DNA from: Pseudomonas capeferrum
GTDB lineage: Bacteria > Pseudomonadota > Gammaproteobacteria > Pseudomonadales > Pseudomonadaceae
Assembly: GCF_013523055.1 (NCBI RefSeq)
Contig: NZ_JAAMQM010000002.1
Coordinates: 1-64,000 of the forward strand
DNA: 64,000 bases
Direction of reading: 5' to 3'
This document shows, in pieces, positions 18,624 to 28,662 of this stretch; within the stretch, counting starts at the first letter, position 1; every line of letters starts with the position of its first letter. The position numbers and the translations under genes were made by a program. The notes beneath the pieces are model-generated. The model had not been told where the DNA came from. It worked only from the letters and a program-made list of their open reading frames with translations, and ran no database searches.

Positions 18624-19696
18624 TTTTCGCTGGAAGGGGGGCGCGAGCACGCTTTGAGGACCAAGATCCAAAAGCAAGATCAAGGGGAAGTCGTCGATTC
18701 AAATGCTGGCGCTCAGCCTTCGGCTCCCGGATTCTTCAGTGATGCTACTGGCCTCATCGCGGGACAAGCCCGCTCGCCACTGATACGCGCATGTCCCGGT
18801 GGCGAGCGGGCTTGTCCCGCGATAGGCCAGTAGCCTCACTGAAATTCGAAAGCCGAATATTTTTCTTAACTGACTGACATTAACCTGTTTTTGCTGGAAG
18901 AAAGGGGGTTGAGCGATCACGCTTTGAGGACCAAGATCCAAAAGCAAGATCAAGGGGAAGTCGTCGATTCAAATGCTGGCGCTCAGCCTTCGGCTCCCGG
19001 ATTCTTCAGTGATGCTACTGGCCTCATCGCGGGACAAGCCCGCTCGCCACTGATGCGCGCATGTCCTGGTGGCGAGCGGGCTTGTCCCGCGATAGGCCAG
19101 TAGCATCACTGAAATTCGAAAGCCGAATATTTTTCTTAACTGACTGACATTAACCTGTTTTTGCTGGAAGAAAGGGGGTTGAGCGATCACGCTTTGAGGA
19201 CCAAGATCCAAAAGCAAGATCAAGGGAAGTCGTCGATTCAAATGCTGGCGCTCAGCCTTCGGCTCCCGGATTCTTCAGTGATGCTACTGGCCTCATCGCG
19301 GGACAAGCCCGCTCGCCACTGATGCGCGCATGTCCCGGTGGCGAGCGGGCTTGTCCCGCGATGAGGCCAGTAGCCTCACTGAAATTCGAAAGCCGAACAT
19401 TTTTTCTTAACTGACTGACATTAACCTGTTTTTGCTGGAAGAGACGGGGTTGGAGCGATCACGCTTTGAGGACCAAGATCCAAAAGCAAGAACAAGGGAA
19501 GTCGTCGATCAAATGCTGGGCTCAGCCTTCGGCTCCCGGATTCTTCAGTGATGCTACTGGCCTCATCGCGGGACAAGCCCGCTCGCCACTGATACGCGCA
19601 TGTCCTGGTGGCGAGCGGGCTTGTCCCGCGATAGGCCAGTAGCATCACTGAAATTCGAAAGCCGAACATTTTGTCTTAACTGACTGACATTAGCCT
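18624..19696. repeat. 270-bp tandem array, four copies, each with a REPIN
   Basis: Four direct copies, with gctttgagga at about 18651, 18921, 19191 and 19463 (period 270-272). Each contains a REPIN (tgatgctactggcct ... aggccagtag) and ends with cttaactgactgacattaacc. The first copy begins immediately after the stop of the LysR remnant, and the last ends just before dctM. Copies are very similar, suggesting recent amplification. No gene is seen. Confidence 0.93.
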
Positions 19697-19730
19697 AAAC
19701 CCTTCCTTTCCTGCCGCATGCAGACATCCC

Positions 19731-21014
19731 CTACGGCATCCCCAGCCAATTCGGCAGGGCCAGCGAGATGAACGGTACATAGGTGACCAGAACCAGGAAT
19801 AACAGCAGGATCGACAGCCACGGCAGCGCCGCGCGGATGGTTTGCCCCAGTGTCAGGCCGGTCACCGCCGAGGTCACGAACAGGTTCAACCCCACCGGTG
19901 GATGCACCAGGCCAATCTCCATGTTCACCACCATCACGATCCCCAGGTGGATGGGGTCGATCCCCAGTTTCATGGCAATCGGGAAGAAGATCGGCGCGAG
20001 GATCAGGATGATGGCCGACGGCTCCATGAAGCTACCGGCGACCAGGAGGACGATATTCACCATGATCAGGAAGCCGATCGGCGTCAGGCCCTCGGAAAGC
20101 ACCCAGTTGGTGATCTGCTGCGGGATCTGCTCGGTCGTCAGCACATGGGCGAACAGTATCGCGTTGGCGATGATGAACATCAGCATGATGGTCAGCCTGC
20201 CGGACTCGAGCAGCACTTTCGGGCAGTCCCTCAAGCGCATGTCCTTATAGACGAACAGGGCGATGAACGCTGAATACACCGCTGCCACCGCCGCCGCTTC
20301 GGTTGGGGTGAACATGCCGCTGTAGATGCCGCCGAGGATGATCACCAGCAACAACAGGCCCCAGAACGCACGTTGTGCGGTATGCAACCACTCGCGAAAG
20401 GTCGCCCGAGGCTGGGCCGGCAGATTTTTCACCCGGGCGACGATGTAGATCACCACCATCAGGGACACGCCCAGGAGGAGGCCAGGGATCACGCCCGCCA
20501 TGAACAGTTTGCCCACGGACGTTTCGGTCGCGGCCGAATACACCACCATCACGATCGACGGTGGGATGAGGATGCCCAAGGTACCGGCGTTGCAGATGAT
20601 CCCGGCGCCGAATTCCTTGGGGTAGCCCGAACGCACCATGCCCGCGACCGCAATCGAGCCGACGGCTGCAACGGTGGCCGGCGATGAGCCCGACAGCGCC
20701 GCGAACAACATGCACGCCAATACCGCCGCGATGGCCAGGCCGCCGCGGATGTGGCCGACGCAGGCGTTGGCGAAGTCGATAAGCCGCTGGGCCACGCCTC
20801 CGGTGGTCATGAACGCACCCGACAAGAGGAAGAACGGGATCGCCAGGAAGGTGTAGCTGTCGGAGGTTTCGAACAGCTTGATCGCCAGCGAACTCAGCGA
20901 ATCCTGGCTGAACAGCAGTATCGACACCGCACCCGACAAGCCCAGCGAGATGGCGATGGGCACGCCCAGGAACATGAATATGAAGAGCAGCAGGAACAAA
21001 CAGATAACCGTCAT
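19731..21014 (-). CDS. dctM: TRAP transporter large permease (DctM)
   Basis: A 427-aa inner-membrane subunit with about 12 hydrophobic helices. It opens MTVICLFLLLFIFMFLGVPIAISLGLSG and contains the DctM pattern GIICNAGTLGILIPPSIVMVVY and VHPPVGLNLFVTS. It forms the sodium-driven channel with DctQ. Its start overlaps the dctQ stop by one base (TGATG), showing translational coupling. It is the last gene of the itaconate locus, followed by the 270-bp array. It corresponds to P. aeruginosa PA0886 by position and family, so a role in itaconate or related dicarboxylate uptake is inferred. Confidence 0.93.
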   Translation of the reverse strand: MTVICLFLLLFIFMFLGVPIAISLGLSGAVSILLFSQDSLSSLAIKLFETSDSYTFLAIPFFLLSGAFMTTGGVAQRLIDFANACVGHIRGGLAIAAVLACMLFAALSGSSPATVAAVGSIAVAGMVRSGYPKEFGAGIICNAGTLGILIPPSIVMVVYSAATETSVGKLFMAGVIPGLLLGVSLMVVIYIVARVKNLPAQPRATFREWLHTAQRAFWGLLLLVIILGGIYSGMFTPTEAAAVAAVYSAFIALFVYKDMRLRDCPKVLLESGRLTIMLMFIIANAILFAHVLTTEQIPQQITNWVLSEGLTPIGFLIMVNIVLLVAGSFMEPSAIILILAPIFFPIAMKLGIDPIHLGIVMVVNMEIGLVHPPVGLNLFVTSAVTGLTLGQTIRAALPWLSILLLFLVLVTYVPFISLALPNWLGMP

Positions 21015-21646
21015 CAGTGATGCTCCTCACCGGGATTGGCCAGTTTGGTGGCTTCTGCCGCTTCGTCCGCCAAACCCAGGCCCAGCTGACGATGGGTGTA
21101 GATGCGGTACAGGATTTCCAGATAACGCACGGTGATCAGCGCGAAACCGAAGGGTACGATGAGCGCGATATGGCCGATCTTGATCCCGTAGCGGTCCAGG
21201 TCTTCGGCGCCGATGCCCGCGGCCATCACCGCCCAGACCCATTTCAGGCTTGCCACCAGAAACAGCCCGGCGTACGCCAGGCAGCATGCGCAGGCGATCA
21301 TTGCCAGTACGCGCTGCACCGGTTTGCGGGCCTTCTTGACCAGCACGTCGATGCCCAGGTGGCCCGCCGTGCGCACGCCATAGGCGATGCCGAAGAAGAT
21401 CAGCCAGCCGAAAAGCGCCTTGGTCAGTGAGATGCTCCAGGTCATTTCCTGGGCATAACCCATCAGGTGATCGCCGATGGAGGCGAAGAAGTCGCTGCTG
21501 AACGCCCATCGGTCGCTGAGCGTGTAGAACATCGAATAAAGGTTGTTCAGCGCCACGTAGATGAACGTCACCAGCGTCATGGCAGCCAGGAGAAAGGCAA
21601 TCATGCCTTCCTCGAAGTGCTCCCAGACTCGCCTGAGCCCTTGCAT
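21014..21646 (-). CDS. dctQ: TRAP transporter small permease (DctQ)
   Basis: A 210-aa membrane protein with four hydrophobic segments, beginning MQGLRRVWEHFEEGMIAFLLAAMTLVTF. It carries the DctQ feature GVRTAGHLGIDVLVKK. The start at 21646 has GGAG seven bases upstream and fits the family N-terminus; the frame is open 20 codons further upstream but that part is not family-like. DctQ links the periplasmic DctP receptor to DctM. It lies between dctP and dctM, as in PA0885. Confidence 0.9.
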   Translation of the reverse strand: MQGLRRVWEHFEEGMIAFLLAAMTLVTFIYVALNNLYSMFYTLSDRWAFSSDFFASIGDHLMGYAQEMTWSISLTKALFGWLIFFGIAYGVRTAGHLGIDVLVKKARKPVQRVLAMIACACCLAYAGLFLVASLKWVWAVMAAGIGAEDLDRYGIKIGHIALIVPFGFALITVRYLEILYRIYTHRQLGLGLADEAAEATKLANPGEEHH

Positions 21647-21704
21647 AAGAATTCTCCGAACGGGGGGAGGGTGGCCACCCTGGGGGTATGGCCACGCATG
21701 CATC

Positions 21705-21735
21705 ACTCCCTGGCAACACAGCGTATGCAGGGAGT
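21705..21735 (-). promoter_or_regulatory. Intercistronic hairpin between dctP and dctQ
   Basis: Perfect 8-bp stem actccctg / cagggagt with a 15-base loop and no T tract. Hairpins here commonly stabilise or partly terminate the message so that the binding protein is made in excess over the permeases; that role is inferred. Confidence 0.5.
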
Positions 21736-21747
21736 AGAGGCCACCAC

Positions 21748-22812
<1,065 letters not shown>

Positions 22813-22950
22813 TCAAAAGCAGCTTCAAACTTTTCAATCCTAAGATGGCCCAGTCCATTGCGTTTCGTGAATTAGCTTTTTTATAACCCTGCATTCGCGG
22901 ATGCTGAACGCCAACCAGGGAACTCGACTCGATCCTGGAAAAGCTTAGCT

Positions 22951-23240
22951 CACTGCGAGAGCGGCAACCGCTAGGCACGCAGCAGCATGGAGGCGCCGAT
23001 CGTCTGGTCTTCCAGTTAAAGCGCGCCTGCACGGTTGATGGAGCTGAAGCGTCATTCACCGCCGCGGCCAGTAGCCGCTGAACAGCGGCACGAGAGCGCC
23101 GATCGTCCGGTCTTCCAGCTAAAAGCACCCTTGCGCCGTTGACGGGGATAAAGCCTAACTCACCGCCAGAGCCAGTAGCCGCTGGGCACGCAGCAGCACG
23201 GGGGCATCGATCATCTGGCTTTCCAATTGAAACGCGCCCG
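22951..23240 (-). repeat. Decayed ~105-bp tandem copies of the ccl 3' end
   Basis: Sequence coding for the last residues of Ccl (plus-strand marks agtagccgctgggcacgcag and tcatctggctttccaattga) recurs in degenerate form at about 23058 and again at about 22951. This gives three units with a period of 102-108 bp. The two outer units have lost the reading frame. The remainder of 22747-22950 shows no gene. Confidence 0.75.
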
Positions 23241-23979
23241 CGCCATTGGCGGCGACGCTCGCTTGCACCACCTTGCGCGCCCACTCCAGGTCGTCCGCGC
23301 TGGGCGCGAGGGCACGATGGATGTGCGCCACCTGGTTGGGATGGATGCACAGCGCGCCGCCATACCCCATGTCATAGGCGTGCCGGACCGCGCGCTGCAG
23401 ACCGTCGGGGTCGCCGATGGCCGGGTAGACGCCATCCAGTGGTGGTAGCAAGTCGGCGCCGCGCGAGTGCAGTTGCACCGCCATGCGTGCCTGGTCGAGG
23501 AACAGCTGGGCAGCGACGCTGTCCGTGTTCAGGCCGAGATCGAGAGCCAGGTCCAGGCTGCCGAAAGACAGGCGCTCGACGCCGTCGGCGTGAGCGATCC
23601 GCTCCAGCGCCAACAGGCCTTTGGCGCTTTCCATGATTGGCCAGATCGGTTTGCCGGTTTGCCAGGCAACAGCGACCTGGACTGCGCTTTCCACCTTGGG
23701 CAGCAACAGGCCAGCGACGCCGGGCTGTTGCTTGCAGAACGCCAGGTCGGCGGCGTGCTCGGGGTGATCGGGTGCATTGACCCGTACCCAGACCGATGCC
23801 TGCGGCTCGCTGAGTAGAAAGGCCCCCAGGTGATCGCGCGCCTGGCGTTTGAGCGGCTCCTCGACGGCGTCCTCGAAATCGACGATGACCACATCGGCGC
23901 CCGCCGCCAATGCCTTGGCAAAGCGCTCTGGTCGGCTTCCCGGCACGAAGAGCGCCGAACGGACAATGGATCGCGACAT
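23155..23979 (-). CDS. ccl: (S)-citramalyl-CoA lyase, CitE-like (itaconate pathway)
   Basis: A 274-aa HpcH/HpaI-citrate-lyase-beta family enzyme. Motifs are SALFVPGSRPERFAKALAAGADVVIVDFEDAV (Asp/Glu metal-binding region), VWVRVNAP, GLLLPKVES, WPIMESAKGLLAL and GGALCIHPNQV. It should cleave citramalyl-CoA to acetyl-CoA and pyruvate, the last step of itaconate breakdown, as PA0883 does. Its start region was copied in the upstream 403-bp duplication, and its 3' end is repeated downstream. The gene itself appears intact. Confidence 0.88.
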   Translation of the reverse strand: MSRSIVRSALFVPGSRPERFAKALAAGADVVIVDFEDAVEEPLKRQARDHLGAFLLSEPQASVWVRVNAPDHPEHAADLAFCKQQPGVAGLLLPKVESAVQVAVAWQTGKPIWPIMESAKGLLALERIAHADGVERLSFGSLDLALDLGLNTDSVAAQLFLDQARMAVQLHSRGADLLPPLDGVYPAIGDPDGLQRAVRHAYDMGYGGALCIHPNQVAHIHRALAPSADDLEWARKVVQASVAANGAGAFQLESQMIDAPVLLRAQRLLALAVS

Positions 23980-24745
23980 GCTGAAGAACTCCTCGTGGGT
24001 TGAAAGAACACAGCTGTGGCTCGCCTAGGCAAGCACCGCCTCTCATGGAACGGCACTTAACTCATTGTCCAGCGTGTACCTGTGGCGGTTCGCCGATGTG
24101 ACGTGTCCCGCGAAGAAGCCAGTCCAGACACCTTGGTGTATGGCACGGGCTTCGCCCGTGTTCGCGGGACAAGCCCGCTCTCCACCTGGGCTTGCGGCCC
24201 TTGTTTTCTGCGCGACTGCACAGCCGGGAGCCGGTGATCTCACACCACCCCGGCTGCGACCAGGCGGGCCTGCTCATCCGCTGAAAACCCCAGCTTGCCG
24301 AGAATGCCGCTGGTGTGTTGCCCCAGGGCCGGCACACCGTCCCCGGCACGAAGAGCGCCGAACGGACAATGGATCGCGACATGCTGAAGAACTCCTCGTG
24401 GGTTGAAAGAACACAACTGTGGCTCGCCTAGGCAAGCACCGCCTCTCATGGAACGGCACTTAACTCATTGTCCAGCGTGTACCTGTGGCGGTTCGCCGAT
24501 GTGACGTGTCCCGCGAAGAAGCCAGTCCAGACACCTTGGTGTATGGCACGGGCTTCGCCCGTGTTCGCGGGACAAGCCCGCTCTCCACCTGGGCTTGCGG
24601 CCCTTGTTTTCTGCGCGACTGCACAGCCGGGAGCCGGTGATCTCACACCACCCCGGCTGCGACCAGGCGAGCCTGCTCATCCGCTGAAAACCCCAGCTCG
24701 CCGAGAATGCCGCTGGTGTGTTGCCCCAGGGCCGGCACACCGTCC
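23940..24745 (-). repeat. 403-bp tandem duplication spanning the ict-ccl junction
   Basis: Bases 23940-24342 are repeated at 24343-24745 with about three differences that I can see. The unit contains the first codons of ccl, the intergenic REP-like hairpin (gtgtcccgcgaa ... ttcgcgggac) and the last ~34 codons of ict. The result is an extra ict tail (about 24240-24342) fused to an extra ccl head between the two intact genes. The intact ict-ccl distance is thus enlarged to about 660 bp. Confidence 0.93.
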
Positions 24746-25842
24746 ATTCGCGGCGTGAACGCCGTGTTGCGTCCCGGTGGCAGCAGCGACGGCACCTTGC
24801 CGCTCGGGCTGTCCACTTCGCGCCAGCAATCGCGGGCCTTGAGCTGCTCGTGGTCCCAGACACCCTGCATGTCATTCACTCGGGCATTGGCGATTTGCGC
24901 CTCCTCCAGCCGGGCGATGACCTGGTCGAGCGACAACGTGGCAAACCCATCGACGATGATCTGTCGCAGCGCTTCACGGTTTTCCGAGCGCTTGAAGTTG
25001 GCCGAGAAGCGCTCGTCCGAGGCCAGCGCCGGGTCCAGCAAGACCTTCTCGCAGAACAGCGCCCATTCACGCTCGTTCTGCAGGCCCAGCATGATGGTGC
25101 CGCCACCGCCGGTGGGGAACGGCCCATAAGGGTAGATGGTCGCGTGAGAAGCGCCGGCCCGGGCCGGAGGCGGGGCGCCGTTGTAGGCGTAGTACAACGG
25201 GTAGCCCATCCATTCCACCAGGCTCTCCAGCATGGACACATCGATGCGGCTGCCCACGCCGGTCTTTTCACGCAGCAGCAAAGCCGACAGCACGCCGGTA
25301 TAGGCGTACATGCCCGCCGCGATGTCAGCGATCGAGCAGCCCGCCTTGGCCATCTCGTTCTCGCCCGGGCCGCCGGTCACCGAGAGAAAACCGCCCTCGC
25401 TCTGGATCAGCAGGTCATAGGCCTTCTTCTTCTCGTAAGGCCCACCTTCGCCGTAACCAGAAATATCACAGACGATCAGCCGTGGAAAACGCTCCTGCAA
25501 TGCCTCGAAGGACAGTCCCATGCGCGCCGCCGCGCCTGGCGCCAGGTTTTGCACCAGGACGTCGGCCTTGCCCAGCAGGGCCTCGAGAATGCCACCTGCT
25601 TCGTCCTGCTTCAGGTCGAGCGTCAGGCTTTCCTTGGAACGGTTGGTCCAGACGAAATGCGAGGCCAGGCCGTCGACCCGCTGGTCGTAGCCACGGGCGA
25701 AATCACCGCTGCCGGGGCGTTCGATCTTCACCACGCGGGCGCCCAGATCGGCCAGCTGGCGCGTGCAGAAGGGTGCCGCGATGGCGTGCTCCAGGCTGAC
25801 GACGGTGATGCCGTCCAGTGGACGAGGGTTGGAGTGAGTCAT
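24643..25842 (-). CDS. ict: Itaconate CoA-transferase, class III (CaiB/BaiF)
   Basis: A 399-aa family III CoA-transferase. The N-terminal LDGITVVSLEHAIAAPFCTRQLADLGARVVKIERPGSGD is the CaiB signature. SIADIAAGMYA carries the catalytic Asp near residue 173, and the G-rich loop GGGGTIMLGLQNEREW is present. It should move CoA (from succinyl-CoA in the known pathway) to itaconate, as assigned to PA0882. The gene order ich, acyl-CoA dehydrogenase, mmgE, ict, ccl, TRAP supports this. Both its ends take part in tandem duplications. Confidence 0.85.
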   Translation of the reverse strand: MTHSNPRPLDGITVVSLEHAIAAPFCTRQLADLGARVVKIERPGSGDFARGYDQRVDGLASHFVWTNRSKESLTLDLKQDEAGGILEALLGKADVLVQNLAPGAAARMGLSFEALQERFPRLIVCDISGYGEGGPYEKKKAYDLLIQSEGGFLSVTGGPGENEMAKAGCSIADIAAGMYAYTGVLSALLLREKTGVGSRIDVSMLESLVEWMGYPLYYAYNGAPPPARAGASHATIYPYGPFPTGGGGTIMLGLQNEREWALFCEKVLLDPALASDERFSANFKRSENREALRQIIVDGFATLSLDQVIARLEEAQIANARVNDMQGVWDHEQLKARDCWREVDSPSGKVPSLLPPGRNTAFTPRMDGVPALGQHTSGILGELGFSADEQARLVAAGVV

Positions 25843-26085
25843 TTTTCATTACCTGCGCGAGAGCTCCGGCCTTGGCCTGCAACGGTGAATTGCCGCATGC
25901 CAAGGCGCGTCAGCTGTGAGATCAGATCCGCCGCGATGGCGTGTTCCAGGCTGATGAGGGTGATGCTGTGCAGTGGCCGAGGAGTGGGTCGAGTCATGGG
26001 ATTATCCAGTGGCTGGAGCTGGCGGCCCTGGCCTGCAACGGTGCTCTGTCGCGGGCCAAGACGCGCCAGCTGTCAGATCAGATCC
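25776..26085 (-). repeat. Degenerate 155-bp tandem duplication at the mmgE-ict junction
   Basis: The segment from 25776 recurs at 25931 (period 155). The second copy includes a decayed ict head with its own ATG at 25997 (reading M-T-R-P-T-P-R-P-L-H-S-I-T-L-I-S-L-E-H-A), the spacer, and the last codons of mmgE. The copies are much more diverged than the 403-bp pair. Confidence 0.85.
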
Positions 26086-27422
26086 GCCAACGATGCGGCG
26101 TCACGCAGCTGCCAGACCTTGTCGATCAGCACCTTGCCCTGCGCTTCGCTGCGTGCACCGGAGAACGCCAGCAAGCGCTGGAACTTGGCCTCGAGCTCCG
26201 GTCGCGACAAGGTGTTGCCAGGGTCGCCCTTGGGCTCGTCGATGGCCGCGGTGAGCGTGCGACCGTCGGTGGTGGTGACGATCACGCGGCCCAGCCAGCG
26301 CGCGGGATAGGCGGTATCGACCTCGGGATCCAGCTGCATTTCGACTTTCTCGCGGAAGGCGTCCACGGCGGCATCGGTCAGGGCCAGGTCGCGGAATTCG
26401 ATCAGTTGGGCGCTGCCGTGCACGGCGATCAGCCCGAGCACCGCGCCCATGGAAAACTTCGCCTGGTGCACGCTGGCCGGTTTCACCACACGGCCCAGCA
26501 CGTCGATCGCGCCTTGGTGCACACGTGTGACGACCTTGGCGATCTGGTCATGGCGCAGGCCTTCACGCTGCATCAGGTACAGCAGGGCATCGGCGGCCGG
26601 GTGCGTATGACGGCACGAGGCATGGAACTTGAACGAGGTTTCGATCAGCGCCCAACGCGTCCCCAGGCGGTCCGACAACCTGGCAGGGTCTGCGTCGGTG
26701 GACATGCCCGCGGCTATGCCCTGGTCGCCCTCGAGGATGTTGCGCGCGCCGGTCAGCCCGTCCTTTGTCATGTAGGCGGCCAGCAGGCCGTCCGCGGCAG
26801 CCTTGGCGGTATGCAGCTGCTTGGAGTCGGCGGCATCGCGCAGGAACTCCCACAGCCCGGCGGCCTGGGTGCCGGCACTGCCCAACAGGTTGATGAATTG
26901 CTCCTTGTCCAATCCCAGCAGCTTGCCCACGCCCACGGCCGCCGCCAAGGTGCCCACGGTGGCGGTGGTGTGGAAGATGCGGTAGTGCGAACGGCCCATG
27001 AATTCGCCGATGCGAATCCCGGCTTCGTAGCCGGCTACCGAGGCCAGCAGCAAGTCCTTGCCGGACTTGTCCAGGTCCTGGGCAGCCGCCAGCACCGCCG
27101 AGAACACCACGGTGGCCGGGTGCAGCACCGAGCTGTTGTGCAGATCGTCCTGTTCGACCAGGTGGGAAGACGCGCCGTTGACCAATGCCGCGAAGTAGGG
27201 CGAGGTGCCGCGCCCGTTGACCAGGATCTTCGCGCGCCCGTCAACCGGGCCCATGCGTTCGGCCCAGCGTTCGAACAGCGGAATCGGGTGAGCGCCCTGG
27301 CTGGCCAACGCCGAGCCTATCCAGTCCAGGAACAGCTCTTCAGTGCGCGCCAGCACCTCGGCGGGAATCTGATCGTAATGGAGGTCGGCCAGGAATGTGG
27401 CCAAGGCTTGGGTATGGCTCAT
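26073..27422 (-). CDS. MmgE/PrpD family protein of the itaconate locus
   Basis: A 449-aa protein of the MmgE/PrpD (2-methylcitrate dehydratase-like) family. Motifs include LFLDWIGSALASQG, NGASSHLVEQDDLHNSSVLHPATVVFSAVLAAAQ, GYEAGIRIGEFMG, HTTATVGTLAAAVGVGKLLGL and FKFHASCRHTHPAADAL. It starts at ATG 27422 with a GAGG upstream; the frame also opens at a TTG two codons earlier. It corresponds to PA0881. Its exact role is not established in itaconate catabolism; hydration or dehydration of a C5/C6 tricarboxylate-like acid is plausible. Confidence 0.88.
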   Translation of the reverse strand: MSHTQALATFLADLHYDQIPAEVLARTEELFLDWIGSALASQGAHPIPLFERWAERMGPVDGRAKILVNGRGTSPYFAALVNGASSHLVEQDDLHNSSVLHPATVVFSAVLAAAQDLDKSGKDLLLASVAGYEAGIRIGEFMGRSHYRIFHTTATVGTLAAAVGVGKLLGLDKEQFINLLGSAGTQAAGLWEFLRDAADSKQLHTAKAAADGLLAAYMTKDGLTGARNILEGDQGIAAGMSTDADPARLSDRLGTRWALIETSFKFHASCRHTHPAADALLYLMQREGLRHDQIAKVVTRVHQGAIDVLGRVVKPASVHQAKFSMGAVLGLIAVHGSAQLIEFRDLALTDAAVDAFREKVEMQLDPEVDTAYPARWLGRVIVTTTDGRTLTAAIDEPKGDPGNTLSRPELEAKFQRLLAFSGARSEAQGKVLIDKVWQLRDAASLADLI

Positions 27423-27432
27423 GTGCAAGGCC

Positions 27433-28596
27433 TCAGAAGCTGCGTGGCAGTTCGAGCAAGTGCTCGGCGACGTAGGACAGGATCAGGTTGGTCGAGATCG
27501 GCGCCACCTGGTACAGCCGGGTCTCGCGGAATTTGCGCTCCACATCATATTCGCAGGCGAAACCAAAGCCGCCATGGGTCTGCAGACAGGCATTGGCGGC
27601 TTCCCACGACGCTTTCGCCGCCAGGTACTTGGCCATGTTGGCGCTGGCCCCGGCGTTCTTGCCGCTGTCGTATTCCTCGCAGGCGCGCCAGCGCATCAGG
27701 TCGGCGGCCTCGATCTCGATGTGCGCCTCGGCGATGGGGAACTGCACCCCCTGGTTCTGTCCGATCGGACGGCCGAACACCACGCGGTCGCGGGCATAGG
27801 CGCTGGCTTTCTCGATGAACCAGCGGCCGTCGCCGATGCATTCGGCGGCGATCAGCGTGCGCTCGGCGTTGAGGCCGTCGAGGATATAGCGGAAGCCCTT
27901 GCCTTCTTCGCCGATCAGACTGTCGGCCGGCAGTTCGAGGTTGTCGAAGAACAGCTCGTTGGTTTCATGGTTGACCATGTTGGCGATGGGCTGGACGGTC
28001 AGCCCCTTGCCGATGGCCTCGCGCAGGTCGACGAGGAAAATGGACATGCCTTCGGATTTCTTCTTCACCTCGGCCAGCGGCGTGGTGCGTGCCAGGAGGA
28101 TCATCAGGTCGGAGTGCTGGATCCGCGAGATCCAGACCTTCTGGCCATTGATGACGTATTTGTCGCCTTGCCTGACGGCGGTGGTCTTGATCTTGGTGGT
28201 ATCGGTGCCGGTGGTGGGTTCGGTCACCCCCATCGACTGCAGGCGCAGCTCACCGCTGGCCAGCTTGGGCAGGTAGTGGCGCTTCTGCGCCTCGCTGCCG
28301 TGGCGCAGCAGCGTGAACATGTTGTACATCTGGCCGTGGACGGTGCCGGAGTTGCCGCCACAGGCGTTCACTTCCTCCAGGATGACCGACGCTTCGGCAA
28401 GCCCCAGGCCCGAGCCGCCGTATTCGGTCGGGATCATCGCCGACAGCCAGCCGGCGTCGGTGAGGGCCTTGACGAAGGCTTCGGGGAAACCTTTCTTCTC
28501 GTCGATGTCGCGCCAGTAGGCGGCGTCGAATCCGGCGCACAGGGCACGCACGCCTTCACGGATGGCATTGAGGTCTTCGCAGTCGTAGGGATTCAT
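27433..28596 (-). CDS. Acyl-CoA dehydrogenase of the itaconate locus
   Basis: A 387-aa FAD-dependent acyl-CoA dehydrogenase. Motifs are LGLAEASVILEEVNACGGNSGTVHGQM, SMGVTEPTTGTDTTKI, KYVINGQKVWISRIQHSD, ADSLIGEEGKGFRYILDGLNAERTLIAAE and the C-terminal QTHGGFGFACEYDVERKFRETR that contacts FAD. It is ten bases from mmgE, clearly the same operon. It corresponds to PA0879. Its substrate is not proven; a methylsuccinyl-CoA- or related C5-CoA activity feeding itaconyl- or mesaconyl-CoA would fit. Confidence 0.9.
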   Translation of the reverse strand: MNPYDCEDLNAIREGVRALCAGFDAAYWRDIDEKKGFPEAFVKALTDAGWLSAMIPTEYGGSGLGLAEASVILEEVNACGGNSGTVHGQMYNMFTLLRHGSEAQKRHYLPKLASGELRLQSMGVTEPTTGTDTTKIKTTAVRQGDKYVINGQKVWISRIQHSDLMILLARTTPLAEVKKKSEGMSIFLVDLREAIGKGLTVQPIANMVNHETNELFFDNLELPADSLIGEEGKGFRYILDGLNAERTLIAAECIGDGRWFIEKASAYARDRVVFGRPIGQNQGVQFPIAEAHIEIEAADLMRWRACEEYDSGKNAGASANMAKYLAAKASWEAANACLQTHGGFGFACEYDVERKFRETRLYQVAPISTNLILSYVAEHLLELPRSF

Positions 28597-28662
28597 GGTC
28601 GTGCTCTCTGGATCGGACGGCGGCGCGCCACGCAGGAACGGGCGCGATCACGGAACAGGGTG

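Noticed and set aside
24062..24382. Apparent small proteins starting MSRSIVRSALFVPG inside the 403-bp copy
   Set aside because: They combine the duplicated ccl start with an out-of-frame ict tail; a duplication by-product.
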